A stretch of DNA of 7,749 bases from JANOBD01 sp031411495 (GCA_031411495.1 JANOBD010000049.1:1-7749); one strand, 5' to 3'; positions 1-6,874 are shown, counted from the first letter of the stretch. A program made the numbers and translations. The notes: generated from the letters alone by a model not told the origin.

Positions 1-959
1 TGCTCGATCGTCACCACCGCGCCCGGGTTGATCTTCTCGATCTCCTGGTTCAGCAGATCCGAGAGCGATGTTTCGGTGTCGCCGAACTTGAGATTCGCCT
101 TCCCCGGCTTCTTGGTGTGGATGTAAGCCAGCGAGGCCGCCAGCACCGTCTTGACCAGCAGGCTGAACTTGCCTTGGTCGAGCATGTTCGTGGCCTCGAT
201 CAGCGTCAGCCAGGCAGAGCAGTTGCGGGTCAGCGACGTGCGCCGGGCGTCATGCGCCTGAAACACCTGCCGCACGCCCTCGAAATCCCGGATGTCGTAA
301 GTCGCCAGGTCATCCAGCTTCACAGGCGCCCACATCCCGCGCGACTCGGTCTTGGTCACCCGGATGCCCAGGCGCTTGAGCCGCTCATCACAGATCACGC
401 CCAGGTGCTCGGTCGTGCCGTCTTTCCTGCCGCGCGACACATCCCCGCGCACCCAGTTGCTGGACCGGACCCGGTGGCCCTCGATGAGCTGGACGTGGCC
501 CGACTCCAGGCCGACGTACCAGAAGTCGCCGTCGCGGATGACCGCCGTCTCGCACTGTTGCTGGCTGGTGGCCCAGTCACACTCGCCCGCGATGTCGAAC
601 GCCTCGGGGTCGTCGCACCACTCCGCGTAGACATCGTTGATGAACGAGTTGGCTTCGGGATCGGGCGTCTGTGCGTCGAAGGTGAAGCCATCCTGCACGC
701 GGTGGACCACCGCCTGTTCGGTGAGGCTGCCGACGAAGCCGAACTTGTCGTGCGCGGTCCGGGCATCCTCGATGCCGGCGTAATACTCATTCGCGCTCAG
801 CCGCGCATCGCCGCTGGCGTAGACGCCCGAGAGTCCGCTGCTGCCCACCCCGAAGCGGTCCTGAAACCCGCTGCGGAAGGTGCTCATGTTCGCGCCGAAC
901 TGGTCGCGCAGTGCCACCATCTCACCGACCGGGTTGGCCTGATTTCGATTGCGTTTCAT
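1..959 (-). CDS. Phage portal protein, lambda gpB-like (N-terminal 319 aa, cut by window edge)
   Basis: Portal proteins form the dodecameric ring at one vertex of the phage head through which the terminase pumps DNA and to which the tail connector attaches. The frame is open from an ATG at 957-959 to the left edge, giving 319 residues; lambda-type portals are usually near 500, so about 40% is missing. Family-like features seen are a Trp/Cys/Asp segment at residues 114-129 (WCDDPEAFDIAGECDW), a segment at 140-164 containing RDGDFWYVGLESGHVQLIEG that resembles the portal 'DGD...lqliE..rv' block, and EGVRQVFQAHD at 227-237 in the place of the family's 'RGVS' motif. A helical stretch follows at about 246-282. 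About 82% of the first 40 codons end in G or C. The start lacks a clear Shine-Dalgarno, so a nearby alternative start is possible. It sits 109 bp after the gpW-position gene on the same strand. The family call is from visual resemblance, not alignment. Confidence 0.83.
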   Translation of the reverse strand, partial: MKRNRNQANPVGEMVALRDQFGANMSTFRSGFQDRFGVGSSGLSGVYASGDARLSANEYYAGIEDARTAHDKFGFVGSLTEQAVVHRVQDGFTFDAQTPDPEANSFINDVYAEWCDDPEAFDIAGECDWATSQQQCETAVIRDGDFWYVGLESGHVQLIEGHRVRSSNWVRGDVSRGRKDGTTEHLGVICDERLKRLGIRVTKTESRGMWAPVKLDDLATYDIRDFEGVRQVFQAHDARRTSLTRNCSAWLTLIEATNMLDQGKFSLLVKTVLAASLAYIHTKKPGKANLKFGDTETSLSDLLNQEIEKINPGAVVTIE

Positions 960-1033
960 TGGTTCTGGTTTGCGGTCGACGGTGGGCGGTCGGCGGGAAG
1001 AGAGGCCAGAGGTCACACGTCGGCAGGGTCTTC

Positions 1034-1059
1034 CTGATCTCTGACGTCTGATCTCTGAC
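1034..1059. repeat. Short tandem repeat between gpW-position and portal genes
   Basis: The 12-mer ctgatctctgac occurs at 1034-1045 and 1048-1059, a 14-bp period, with a degenerate third unit toward 1070. It lies in the 109-bp gap just after the stop of the gpW-position gene. No function is evident; it may be spacer DNA or a protein-binding site. Confidence 0.7.
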
Positions 1060-1068
1060 CTCTGTGTC

Positions 1069-1350
1069 TCATCCTCTATCCGGCCTCAGATACTTCACGC
1101 GTCGCTCGGTGGGCGACACCTTCAGGTTGTCGTCGATGTACTCGTTCACTTTCTTGAGCGCGTCGCGAAGGTGCTGGAGGTTCAGTTCGATCTCGCCGTC
1201 GCGGTTGTTGCTGCGCTGGGGCATCAGCTCCAGGAGCAGTTCGCAGGCGCGGCGAAACTCCCGCGCATCGCCCGCGCCGACGTCGTAGTCGCGGTTGGCG
1301 TAGTAGGCGGTTCGGGCCGCGTCGAAGGTTGTGGTTGCGTCAACGGGCAT
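1069..1350 (-). CDS. Small phage protein in the gpW (head-tail joining) position
   Basis: This 93-residue protein lies directly upstream of the portal gene, where lambda-like phages carry gpW, a small protein that joins head and tail after packaging. The sequence begins MPVDATTTFDAARTAYYANR, is predicted mostly helical (FRRACELLLELMP at about 32-44, LQHLRDALKKVNEYIDDNL at about 58-76) and ends in a basic tail. An 'AAR.AY..N.DY' opening followed by a Leu-rich helix seems typical of small proteins in this position in planctomycete prophages, as far as I recall. The ATG at 1350 is preferred because the protein-like composition begins there; an in-frame ATG at 1419 would add 23 Arg-rich residues and neither start has a good Shine-Dalgarno. 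Function is inferred mainly from position and size, so a different small packaging protein is possible. Confidence 0.62.
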   Translation of the reverse strand: MPVDATTTFDAARTAYYANRDYDVGAGDAREFRRACELLLELMPQRSNNRDGEIELNLQHLRDALKKVNEYIDDNLKVSPTERRVKYLRPDRG

Positions 1351-1537
1351 TGTGGATCGGGCTCGTGTTGGAAAGGCAACGCCGTGCCGATGACCAACGG
1401 GCGCATACGATCGCCGCAACCGTCTCGGTCAACAGGATGGCGACTCCCTGCGGCAATTACCACTACAGCGCTAGCTTCGCCCAAGATTCTACCGCCTCCT
1501 GTCCGATCAGTCGGGTCATCAGCCACGGAGGTCGATC

Positions 1538-1807
1538 ATGATTGCGGAGCAGATTGCCGGACTGGTCCCCGCGTTCACGGGCAACGGCGTTCGGAGATGG
1601 ATTACGGCGCGCCGCTCAAGGGGGCGCGGAGAGAGTGCTGGTCATCCCTGGACCGCTGAAGCCGGAGATCAAGAATCAATCGGCGCGGTTGGGCCGGAGT
1701 TGCCCATGACCTTCGATGTCGGAAACGTTCTGCTGGCTGGCCAGGACAATATGGAAGCGCTTACGCAGGTCGCCGCAAATCTGGAACACGTTCATTCCGT
1801 GAACTGA
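1538..1807 (+). CDS. Hypothetical small protein, 89 aa, opposite strand
   Basis: I do not recognise this product. The ORF starts at an ATG preceded by cggaggt (1526-1532), a strong Shine-Dalgarno-like site with 5 bases of spacing. The first 17 residues (MIAEQIAGLVPAFTGNG) use codons that fit a GC-rich genome. The middle is Arg-rich and less convincing, and the C-terminal half (QDNMEALTQVAANLEHVHSVN) looks helical. It is the only plus-strand candidate in the window, and it points toward the 3' end of the large minus-strand gene. No signal peptide, membrane segment or known motif is visible. It may be a real small gene, a decayed remnant, or chance; the ribosome binding site is the main argument for it. 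Confidence 0.3.
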   Translation: MIAEQIAGLVPAFTGNGVRRWITARRSRGRGESAGHPWTAEAGDQESIGAVGPELPMTFDVGNVLLAGQDNMEALTQVAANLEHVHSVN

Positions 1808-1889
1808 GAGGTCGAGTTGAGGCACTCGCTGATGCGAGAAGCCGAGCTCCCCGCAACCCGACATGAACTCACAAAGAACCCGTCGATGG

Positions 1890-1934
1890 AAAACCCCGCT
1901 TCCCGGACCCCGCGCCCTGCGCCCGCGCGGAGCC
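1890..1934 (-). terminator. Possible terminator hairpin downstream of the large gene
   Basis: In the minus-strand transcript the arms at 1925-1934 and 1906-1915 form a 10-pair stem, eight Watson-Crick and two G-U, around a 9-base loop; the six pairs nearest the loop are all G-C. A four-U run (aaaa at 1890-1893 on the plus strand) follows 12 bases after the stem, which is farther than in a classical intrinsic terminator. It lies 58 bp beyond the stop codon of the large gene, a sensible place for transcription to end. Confidence 0.35.
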
Positions 1935-1935
1935 A

Positions 1936-1946
1936 AATTCCCTATC
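1936..1946 (+). repeat. Left copy of an 11-bp direct repeat bracketing the large gene
   Basis: The sequence aattccctatc here recurs exactly at 7159-7169. The copy lies between the putative terminator hairpin and the end of the large gene. It could be a target-site duplication or attachment core left by insertion of the segment carrying the large gene, but an 11-bp match between two spacers of several hundred bases can arise by chance at a rate of a few percent. Confidence 0.4.
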
Positions 1947-1991
1947 AGTCCGACAATCTGCCGATCCGGCGCGGGCTGGCAACTCCGACGA

Positions 1992-4900
1992 TCAAAGCAG
2001 CACATCGAACGGATCGCGCTCGATCACCAAGTCCCCCGCATCCGTGTCGAGCCGATCGACCGCGCCGTCGAGTGCAAAGAAGCTGTCTTGGCCTGAACCG
2101 CCGATCAGCAAATCCTCGCCGGCGCCGCCGGTGAGATGGTCATTGCCGGACTGACCTTCCAGCGTGTCGCTTCCATCGTCACCGAAGAGCAGATCATCGC
2201 CCTTGCCGCCTGAGATGTAGTCGGCGCCCGCCCCGCCGGCGAGGCAATCGTTGCCGCTCCCGCCGGCAAGCAGATCCTCCCTTTCCCCGCCGGTTAGCGT
2301 GTCATTTCCGTTTCCACCGTCGAATTCCATCTTCCAGTGCCTTCCGGCGATGGTTCCGGTGGTGACGCGATCGCTCCCGTTGCCGGCGACGACGAAGATC
2401 GTTTCGCCGTCGGTGTATTCGGTGCGGTACGTTACGCCGTTGACTGTCGCGACAAGCACTTCGCGATGGGGAACGGTGTTGTTGACCGCCTGCTCGAACG
2501 TGCATGGGATCCCAGGAAAGGCCAGGAAATCCCACCCGACGTTGATAATGTCGGCGCCCGCGCCGGTCGCGGGTACGATCAAGCCATCCTCACCACCGTC
2601 AAGGTTGGCCACGACAGTCGGACTACTGCCGGCCGCCACGTTATTCGTAACCGTGTCGTTGCCAGAACCGGTGAACAGGTTCATCGCCTCGACCGATGAG
2701 AAACTGACCCCCGCGAGCATCCCCAGGCCGTTGACGCTGGACGTGTTGACTGTCGCGGAGTTGGCGGCGGTGTCGCCCGAGTCATCGAGCACGATCGAAT
2801 CAGCGCCAATGCTGCCGCTGACCGAGATTTGACCATCGATGTCGTTCACAAGCCCCGAAGCCGCGACGGCGGTCGAGCCGAGGCTACCGAGCCGCACAAG
2901 ATCACTTCCGCCGCCGCCGTTGACGATCAGGCTGTTGGCTGCGGCGAAACTGCGAATCAGCACGGTATCGGCTGCGGAGCCGAGGTGCGTGATGATGGTC
3001 TCGACGCTGTCGCGCGTGACCGATCCCATGCCGGTGCTGGTGCTCGAGGTGACAGTAAACGTGGAGGCAACCGTTTCACCGGAGTCGTCCAGCACGAGGC
3101 TGTCGGTCCCGTCGCCGCCGTTGACGGTCACAGAGAAGATAGAGTTAACGTTGCCCAACCCCGCCGACGTGGTCGTGCCAAGGCTGCCGAGCCGCACGAG
3201 GTCGCCGCCGCTCCCGGTGTTGATCGTCAGGGGCGTTCCCGTGGAGCGGACGCGGATGGAATCGCTCAACGCGCTGGTAGAAAGCGTAAGCGACTGCATC
3301 CCGTCGTACCCGATCCCGCTCGCGGCCATGCCCAGGCCGGTTATCGCATCGCTCGTGATCTCCGCCGTCGCGCCGCCACCCGTGTTGGTCGAAACCACCG
3401 CAAGCGCATCGGATCCGCTCCCGCCGTCGATGAACAGCGGGGCGTCGATCAGGGTGAGTGTGAGGCCCAGAAATACTGGGATGTTGTTGACGCTGCCGAT
3501 GACCAGCGACCCAACCCCGATGGTGTCGTCGCCGCTGAACCCACTGACGGTGGTCGGCACAAACGTGCCGCCGATGTCGATCGTGTCGTCGCCGATTCGC
3601 GCCAGCACTGTGAGGCTTTCCTGTTCAAAGGCCGCCTCGGTGTTGCCGATTCTGACCGAATCGTCGCCGCCGAAGATGATCGACGACGGATCGGCGTTGA
3701 CGACGACATCAACCTTGCGCATGAACTCGATCGAAGCATAATTGAACGAGAGCGACGGCGTGCTCATCTGCACGCGCAGCCGCCCGTCGAAGGTGGCCTG
3801 CCCGTCGTCGAGCGTGACGTTGTTGTCCATCGTGGTGGCGGTGACGATGAACTGGTCGGTGGGAACTTCGTCCTTCACAACCTGAATGCGGTGGTAATCG
3901 ATCGTGAGCGTTCGCCCGTCGTCAAAAGTGATCAGGCTGGTGCTGTCATCGGACTCCGGATCGGCAAAGTAGACGTCTCGCGTGGCGTGGCCGCCGACCA
4001 TCAGCACGCTGTCGCTGCCGATCCCGCCGTCGAACTGTATTCCCGCCGGCGGAACAAGGGCGCCGCCAGTGAAGTTCAGCGCGAAGCTGTCGCTGCCGTC
4101 GCCGCCGCTGAAGGCAATGCGATTAATCAGGGAAGTTTGGAAAGTGGAAAGTACGCCGTTGAGTGCAACGTTGATCAGCGTCGGGTTGGTCGAATCGACG
4201 GCGACAACGGCCGCATCGGCCGAGCTGGTTCCGGTGATGCGCAGGACCGGATCCAGTCCGGTGAAGTTTGAGACATTGCGAATGGTCCATGCGCCGCGAC
4301 CGTTGGTGCCGGCCAATAGCACGTCGTCCTGCGGGTTCCAGCGCAAATCGATGACGGCGGCGTTCGGCAGACCGGCGCCGAATTCGGTCCAACTAAACGT
4401 ATCGGCGTTCGGATCGAGTCGATAAATTCCGTTGACCCCGCCCGCCATGACGATCGGGAAGAGGCCGGTTCCAACGAGTTCAATGGTATCAAGCCCCGGA
4501 TCGACCAGGTTGCCCGTGATGTTCTGCCAAATCTCGCCCGTGATGCCGATGTTGGTCCCGCGCCAGATGCGGTTGGAATTGTCGACGACATAAACGCTTC
4601 TGAAATCGGGGGCCTCGAAGGTGATGTCGCGCACGGTGCTGCCGGGATACGAAGCCAGCGCGCCCGGCAACCCCGTCCCTGTGGCGCGGAAGCGAAGCAG
4701 CGGCGCAGTGGCCGTGCCGACGTACAGGGCATTGGGGAAATCATTCCCGCCTGACCGCCCGCCAAACGCCATCGCGGTGACGCGCCCAATGTTCCCGCCG
4801 GTCGGCGGAGTGAACTCGTCGCCCTCGTCGATTTGCCCGTCGTTGTCGTCGTCGCTGTTGTTGTTGTTGAGGTTGGTCAGCGCTCCGCCCAGAACGGTGA

Positions 4901-6671
4901 GGTCGTCGCCCCGGTTGGTCGATTCGTAGAGGAAGTTGGAGCCGATGATGAGCCGCTCGGAGCGGATACGGTTGAGGACCATCGGCGTGGCAATTGGCAA
5001 CGTGGTGTCGAAGACGCGGTTGCCCAGCCGATCTTCATCCGTCAGATGCCGCCCGCCGCCCCCCGCGATGTTCATCCCGATGAACGTCGGGAAGAAATCC
5101 CCGGCGCCGATGCGCTGGAAGAAGCCCATCTGATTTGAGGCGGCATAGCGGATTGGATCGATCCCGCCGACGAGATTCGTGCGCACCAAATCCACGTCCA
5201 CGAAACCGCCATCGCCTTGCAAGCCGAGCATCTGGTTCCAGCGGAAACGATCGGCGGCGGCGGCGGTGATCTCATTATTCTGGTCGGCGGCGCCGGTGTC
5301 TTGCATCCCTCCGAGAATTCGATTGCGGACCGGGTCGTATCCGACCGAGCCGAACTGCGCCAGCCGAAGGTTGCCCACCAGCGGCAACCAGCGGCGGTTG
5401 CTGGCGATCGCGTTGCTGAGACGGCAAATCCCGCCGTCGTCGGCCTCCAGGATATCGTTGTTGACGAAGACCATCGCGCGGCTGTCGGCGTGCGGGGCGG
5501 TGCCATTGGCACCGTCGCGGACGATCGTCGTCCAGGTGTTGCTGCTGGCGTTGCCGCGGAAGAGATTACCGACGAACGGGGACACCGCCTGCCGATCGCC
5601 ACCGACGTACACGGTGAACCGATCGACCGGGTCGGCGACGATCGAGAAGTTCCTCAATCCCTGCCCGCCGGGGTGGATGGCCGGCGCGGTCCCGATGGCC
5701 GTCCACGCGCTGCTGGTGCCCAGGCTGCGAAAGACGCTGGCCAGCCGCGGACCCGCGGGCGTACCGGTGTTGCGGATGATGCCGGCGTAAACGGCCTTGG
5801 TGGCGTCGGTGGCGTTGAAATGGAAGGCCAGTTCGATGTTGCTGTTGGCCGCGTCGATTCCGGTGATGCCGTTGGTGTCAATGCGATTCCAGGAACTGCC
5901 GAAGTTGTTCGTGAAAAACACCCCAGTTCCGGGAATGCCGGTGTAGAAGATTCCGGCCACGCTGGGATCGGCGACGATGTCGCTGGGGGAACCGCCGGGC
6001 AGACCGTTGGCGCCCGAAAGCAATGAGAAGCTGTCGCCGCCGTCTTGGCTACGGAATAGCCCGTTGCCCGAGGCGACCAGCACGACATGCCGGCGCGTGC
6101 CGTCATTAAGAATCTGCACCGCAGGGATGACCTTGCGGATGGGATCGCCGGCGAACGGTGTCGTGCCGATCAGGCTCCAGGAATTGCCGCCATTGCCGCT
6201 CCGCAAGATGCCCACGGGCTGCCCACCAGGACGGCCCGTGTTCGAGAAATTACCGGTCCCGGCAAAGACGGTGAGGTTGTCGAACGGGCTGAAGGCAATG
6301 CTGCTGATCGCCAGCGAGGGCATCTGATCGGTCAGCGGTGCCCAAGAGACCGGCGACGCGGTGATGTCGTTGGTCCGCCAAACGCCGCCATTGGTCGTGC
6401 CGATCAGCACCGTGTTGGATGAGCCCGGGCGTACGGCGATCGCCTCGACGGCGCCGGTGACCGGATTATCGGGCAACCCCTCCGTCTGCCCGCCCGTGAT
6501 CGGGCCAGGCCCTTGCTCGACCCACGACGGCACGTTCTCCAGTGCCACCGCCAGCAATCGGCGGGGTTCGCAATGCTCCGCAGAATAAAACCATGCGTGT
6601 TTTCGGCCGCTTTCATTCCGACTCCGCGCATGAGAAATGGCAAACGTCCCCGAAGAGCGAAGCTGAGCCAT
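1992..6671 (-). CDS. Giant predicted extracellular protein: EPRRLLA tag, BNR propeller, RTX calcium-binding repeats (1559 aa)
   Basis: The protein is very probably exported and calcium-stabilised; its ligand or enzymatic role is unknown. Residues 34-41 (CEPRRLLA) match the planctomycete LEPR-xLL type tag. Residues about 60-800 resemble a BNR/sortilin-type beta-propeller, with Asp-box-like turns at 158-166, 208-216 and 254-262 and a terminal 'LLAGTNGRGAW' blade motif at 785-795. An EF-hand-like loop lies at 607-618. Residues 855-1440 are beta-rich with isolated G-x-G-x-D motifs, including two 100-residue repeats. Residues 1452-1532 are nine tandem RTX nonapeptides, and the chain ends RDPFDVLL. 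There are only four Cys, which suits an exported protein. No hydrophobic signal peptide or transmembrane segment is visible. AGGAGG five bases before the ATG (6677-6682) fixes the start. It is uninterrupted, so probably functional. Both neighbours are phage packaging or head genes on the same strand, which suggests cargo. An adhesin, a surface-layer component or a virion-attached receptor binder are all possible. Confidence 0.9.
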   Translation of the reverse strand: MAQLRSSGTFAISHARSRNESGRKHAWFYSAEHCEPRRLLAVALENVPSWVEQGPGPITGGQTEGLPDNPVTGAVEAIAVRPGSSNTVLIGTTNGGVWRTNDITASPVSWAPLTDQMPSLAISSIAFSPFDNLTVFAGTGNFSNTGRPGGQPVGILRSGNGGNSWSLIGTTPFAGDPIRKVIPAVQILNDGTRRHVVLVASGNGLFRSQDGGDSFSLLSGANGLPGGSPSDIVADPSVAGIFYTGIPGTGVFFTNNFGSSWNRIDTNGITGIDAANSNIELAFHFNATDATKAVYAGIIRNTGTPAGPRLASVFRSLGTSSAWTAIGTAPAIHPGGQGLRNFSIVADPVDRFTVYVGGDRQAVSPFVGNLFRGNASSNTWTTIVRDGANGTAPHADSRAMVFVNNDILEADDGGICRLSNAIASNRRWLPLVGNLRLAQFGSVGYDPVRNRILGGMQDTGAADQNNEITAAAADRFRWNQMLGLQGDGGFVDVDLVRTNLVGGIDPIRYAASNQMGFFQRIGAGDFFPTFIGMNIAGGGGRHLTDEDRLGNRVFDTTLPIATPMVLNRIRSERLIIGSNFLYESTNRGDDLTVLGGALTNLNNNNSDDDNDGQIDEGDEFTPPTGGNIGRVTAMAFGGRSGGNDFPNALYVGTATAPLLRFRATGTGLPGALASYPGSTVRDITFEAPDFRSVYVVDNSNRIWRGTNIGITGEIWQNITGNLVDPGLDTIELVGTGLFPIVMAGGVNGIYRLDPNADTFSWTEFGAGLPNAAVIDLRWNPQDDVLLAGTNGRGAWTIRNVSNFTGLDPVLRITGTSSADAAVVAVDSTNPTLINVALNGVLSTFQTSLINRIAFSGGDGSDSFALNFTGGALVPPAGIQFDGGIGSDSVLMVGGHATRDVYFADPESDDSTSLITFDDGRTLTIDYHRIQVVKDEVPTDQFIVTATTMDNNVTLDDGQATFDGRLRVQMSTPSLSFNYASIEFMRKVDVVVNADPSSIIFGGDDSVRIGNTEAAFEQESLTVLARIGDDTIDIGGTFVPTTVSGFSGDDTIGVGSLVIGSVNNIPVFLGLTLTLIDAPLFIDGGSGSDALAVVSTNTGGGATAEITSDAITGLGMAASGIGYDGMQSLTLSTSALSDSIRVRSTGTPLTINTGSGGDLVRLGSLGTTTSAGLGNVNSIFSVTVNGGDGTDSLVLDDSGETVASTFTVTSSTSTGMGSVTRDSVETIITHLGSAADTVLIRSFAAANSLIVNGGGGSDLVRLGSLGSTAVAASGLVNDIDGQISVSGSIGADSIVLDDSGDTAANSATVNTSSVNGLGMLAGVSFSSVEAMNLFTGSGNDTVTNNVAAGSSPTVVANLDGGEDGLIVPATGAGADIINVGWDFLAFPGIPCTFEQAVNNTVPHREVLVATVNGVTYRTEYTDGETIFVVAGNGSDRVTTGTIAGRHWKMEFDGGNGNDTLTGGEREDLLAGGSGNDCLAGGAGADYISGGKGDDLLFGDDGSDTLEGQSGNDHLTGGAGEDLLIGGSGQDSFFALDGAVDRLDTDAGDLVIERDPFDVLL
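2076..2318 (-). repeat. Nine tandem RTX nonapeptides (27-bp period)
   Basis: Residues 1452-1532 of the large protein read as nine consecutive nine-residue units of GGxGxDxLx type, for example GGNGNDTLT, GGSGNDCLA, GGKGDDLLF and GGAGEDLLI, with no phase break. Unit 2 (GGEREDLLA) lacks the middle Gly, and units 6 and 7 vary at the second Gly. In known RTX proteins such arrays fold into a calcium-filled parallel beta-roll outside the cell, often in type I secretion substrates. Only 27 residues follow the array, which is short for a classical type I secretion signal. Confidence 0.93.
2619..3218 (-). repeat. Two tandem ~100-residue repeats within the large protein
   Basis: Residues 1152-1251 and 1252-1351 are diverged copies. 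DLVRLGSLG occurs at 1157-1165 and 1257-1265 exactly 100 residues apart, and SLVLDDSGET at 1191-1200 matches SIVLDDSGDT at 1292-1301. At DNA level, positions 2881 onward and 3181 onward share a near-identical 17-base stretch 300 bp apart. This indicates an in-frame internal duplication of a beta-rich unit carrying one RTX-like motif per half. The 1-residue offset between the two anchor pairs shows a small indel since duplication. Confidence 0.8.
4272..6494 (-). other. BNR/Asp-box beta-propeller region of the large protein
   Basis: Residues about 60-800 contain repeated 'G-x-W/F-R-[ST]-x-[DN]-G-G-x-[ST]-[WF]' turns: GVWRTND at 96, ILRSGNGGNSWSLIG at 155-169, GLFRSQDGGDSFSLL at 204-218 and VFFTNNFGSSWNRI at 251-264. 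These alternate with 'VYVGG', 'LYVGT' and 'VLLAGT' strands. This pattern is typical of sortilin-like or sialidase-like propellers and Ycf48-like repeats, where Asp-boxes are structural turns and not catalytic. No sialidase Arg triad can be identified by eye. The length of about 740 residues could fit two propellers. Ligand or substrate cannot be read from the sequence. Confidence 0.68.
4818..4853 (-). other. EF-hand/dockerin-like calcium loop in the large protein
   Basis: Residues 607-618 (DDDNDGQIDEGD) place D607, D609, D611, Q613, D615 and D618 at the six ligand positions 1, 3, 5, 7, 9 and 12 of a calcium-binding loop, with the expected Gly at position 6 and Ile at position 8. The loop is preceded by an Asn run (602-605) and followed by a Pro/Gly linker, so it seems to be an exposed insertion in the propeller region. 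Similar loops occur in dockerins, thrombospondin type 3 repeats and MopE-like metal-binding motifs. Confidence 0.65.
6549..6572 (-). other. EPRRLLA (LEPR-xLL-type) N-terminal tag of the large protein
   Basis: Residues 34-41 read CEPRRLLA, preceded by a basic, polar stretch (about residues 5-33) and followed by ALENVPSWVEQG. Short tags of the form LEPRxLLA near the start of giant exported proteins are characteristic of Planctomycetota and are thought to be linked to export or sorting. Here the usual first Leu is Cys. Clear hydrophobic signal features are absent, so this tag is the only visible export cue at the N-terminus. Confidence 0.7.
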
Positions 6672-6676
6672 GAGTT

Positions 6677-6682
6677 CCTCCT
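6677..6682 (-). promoter_or_regulatory. Shine-Dalgarno of the large gene
   Basis: The minus strand reads AGGAGG five bases upstream of the ATG at 6669-6671. It is an almost ideal ribosome binding site and fixes the start of the 1559-residue protein. By contrast, the portal and gpW-position starts have no clear site, so the large gene appears set up for efficient independent translation. Confidence 0.85.
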
Positions 6683-6703
6683 ACGGATCAGGGCATGCGA
6701 CAT

Positions 6704-6724
6704 GCGCGAGCGCGATGCTCGCGC
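6704..6724 (-). promoter_or_regulatory. GC-rich hairpin in the leader of the large gene
   Basis: The arms gcgcgagc (6704-6711) and gctcgcgc (6717-6724) form a perfect 8-bp stem with a 5-base loop, 21 bases upstream of the Shine-Dalgarno. With no U run it does not look like a terminator. It could stabilise the 5' end of the mRNA, be a protein-binding palindrome or have no role. The inverted repeat is certain; the function is unknown. Confidence 0.45.
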
Positions 6725-6758
6725 GCGGCGACACGCGTCCTATGAAGTCCACGGCGGA

Positions 6759-6785
6759 AATATACCAAGAGCGCCGGACTCTATA
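6759..6785 (-). promoter_or_regulatory. Possible promoter -10 region for the large gene
   Basis: This locally A/T-rich patch contains TATAGA (minus strand, 6785-6780) and TATATT (6764-6759), roughly 90-115 bp upstream of the start codon and after the terminator hairpin. Neither has a recognisable -35 box at normal spacing, so this is only the likeliest place for the gene's own promoter. Confidence 0.2.
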
Positions 6786-6874
6786 GAAAAATCGCTCGCC
6801 AGCCCGACTTTTGTGTTCAGGTTCGCCAAGCCCGCCGATGTCTAAATAGACGCGCGCCCTGTGAGCCACGCGGT

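Larger units (their letters stand above)
1351..1991. other. Spacer between the large surface-protein gene and the gpW-position gene
   Basis: This 641-bp stretch has no gene that I recognise. It holds one plus-strand ORF with a good ribosome binding site (1538-1807, listed separately), a GC-rich hairpin with a nearby A/T run (1890-1934) that could end transcription of the large gene, and one copy of an 11-bp direct repeat (1936-1946). The other ORFs here are Arg-, Pro- and Gly-rich frames with mixed codon use and no Shine-Dalgarno, and look like noise. In lambda-like modules the gap between terminase and gpW is normally tiny, so this spacer is itself part of the abnormal layout. Confidence 0.6.

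Noticed and set aside
117..1037. Plus-strand ORF of 306 codons over the portal gene
   Set aside because: It runs antisense to a frame with clear portal-like motifs and has no domain of its own; its length comes from the GC-rich codon pattern of the real gene.
1676..2005. Minus-strand ORF of 109 codons overlapping the 3' end of the large gene
   Set aside because: No Shine-Dalgarno, Arg/Pro/Gly-rich beginning that passes through the terminator-like hairpin, and no family resemblance. I considered whether its C-terminal half was a transposase remnant but could not support it.
2076..2318. 27-bp periodic DNA as a CRISPR array or minisatellite
   Set aside because: The periodicity follows codon-level GGxGxDxLx repeats in a coding frame, with variable DNA between units and no separate spacers.
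2829..4271. Long plus-strand ORF of 480 codons antisense to the large gene
   Set aside because: It is rich in Arg, Val, Asp and Gly with no recognisable domain and lies wholly opposite a well-supported RTX/beta-rich frame; GC-rich DNA commonly yields such antisense open frames.
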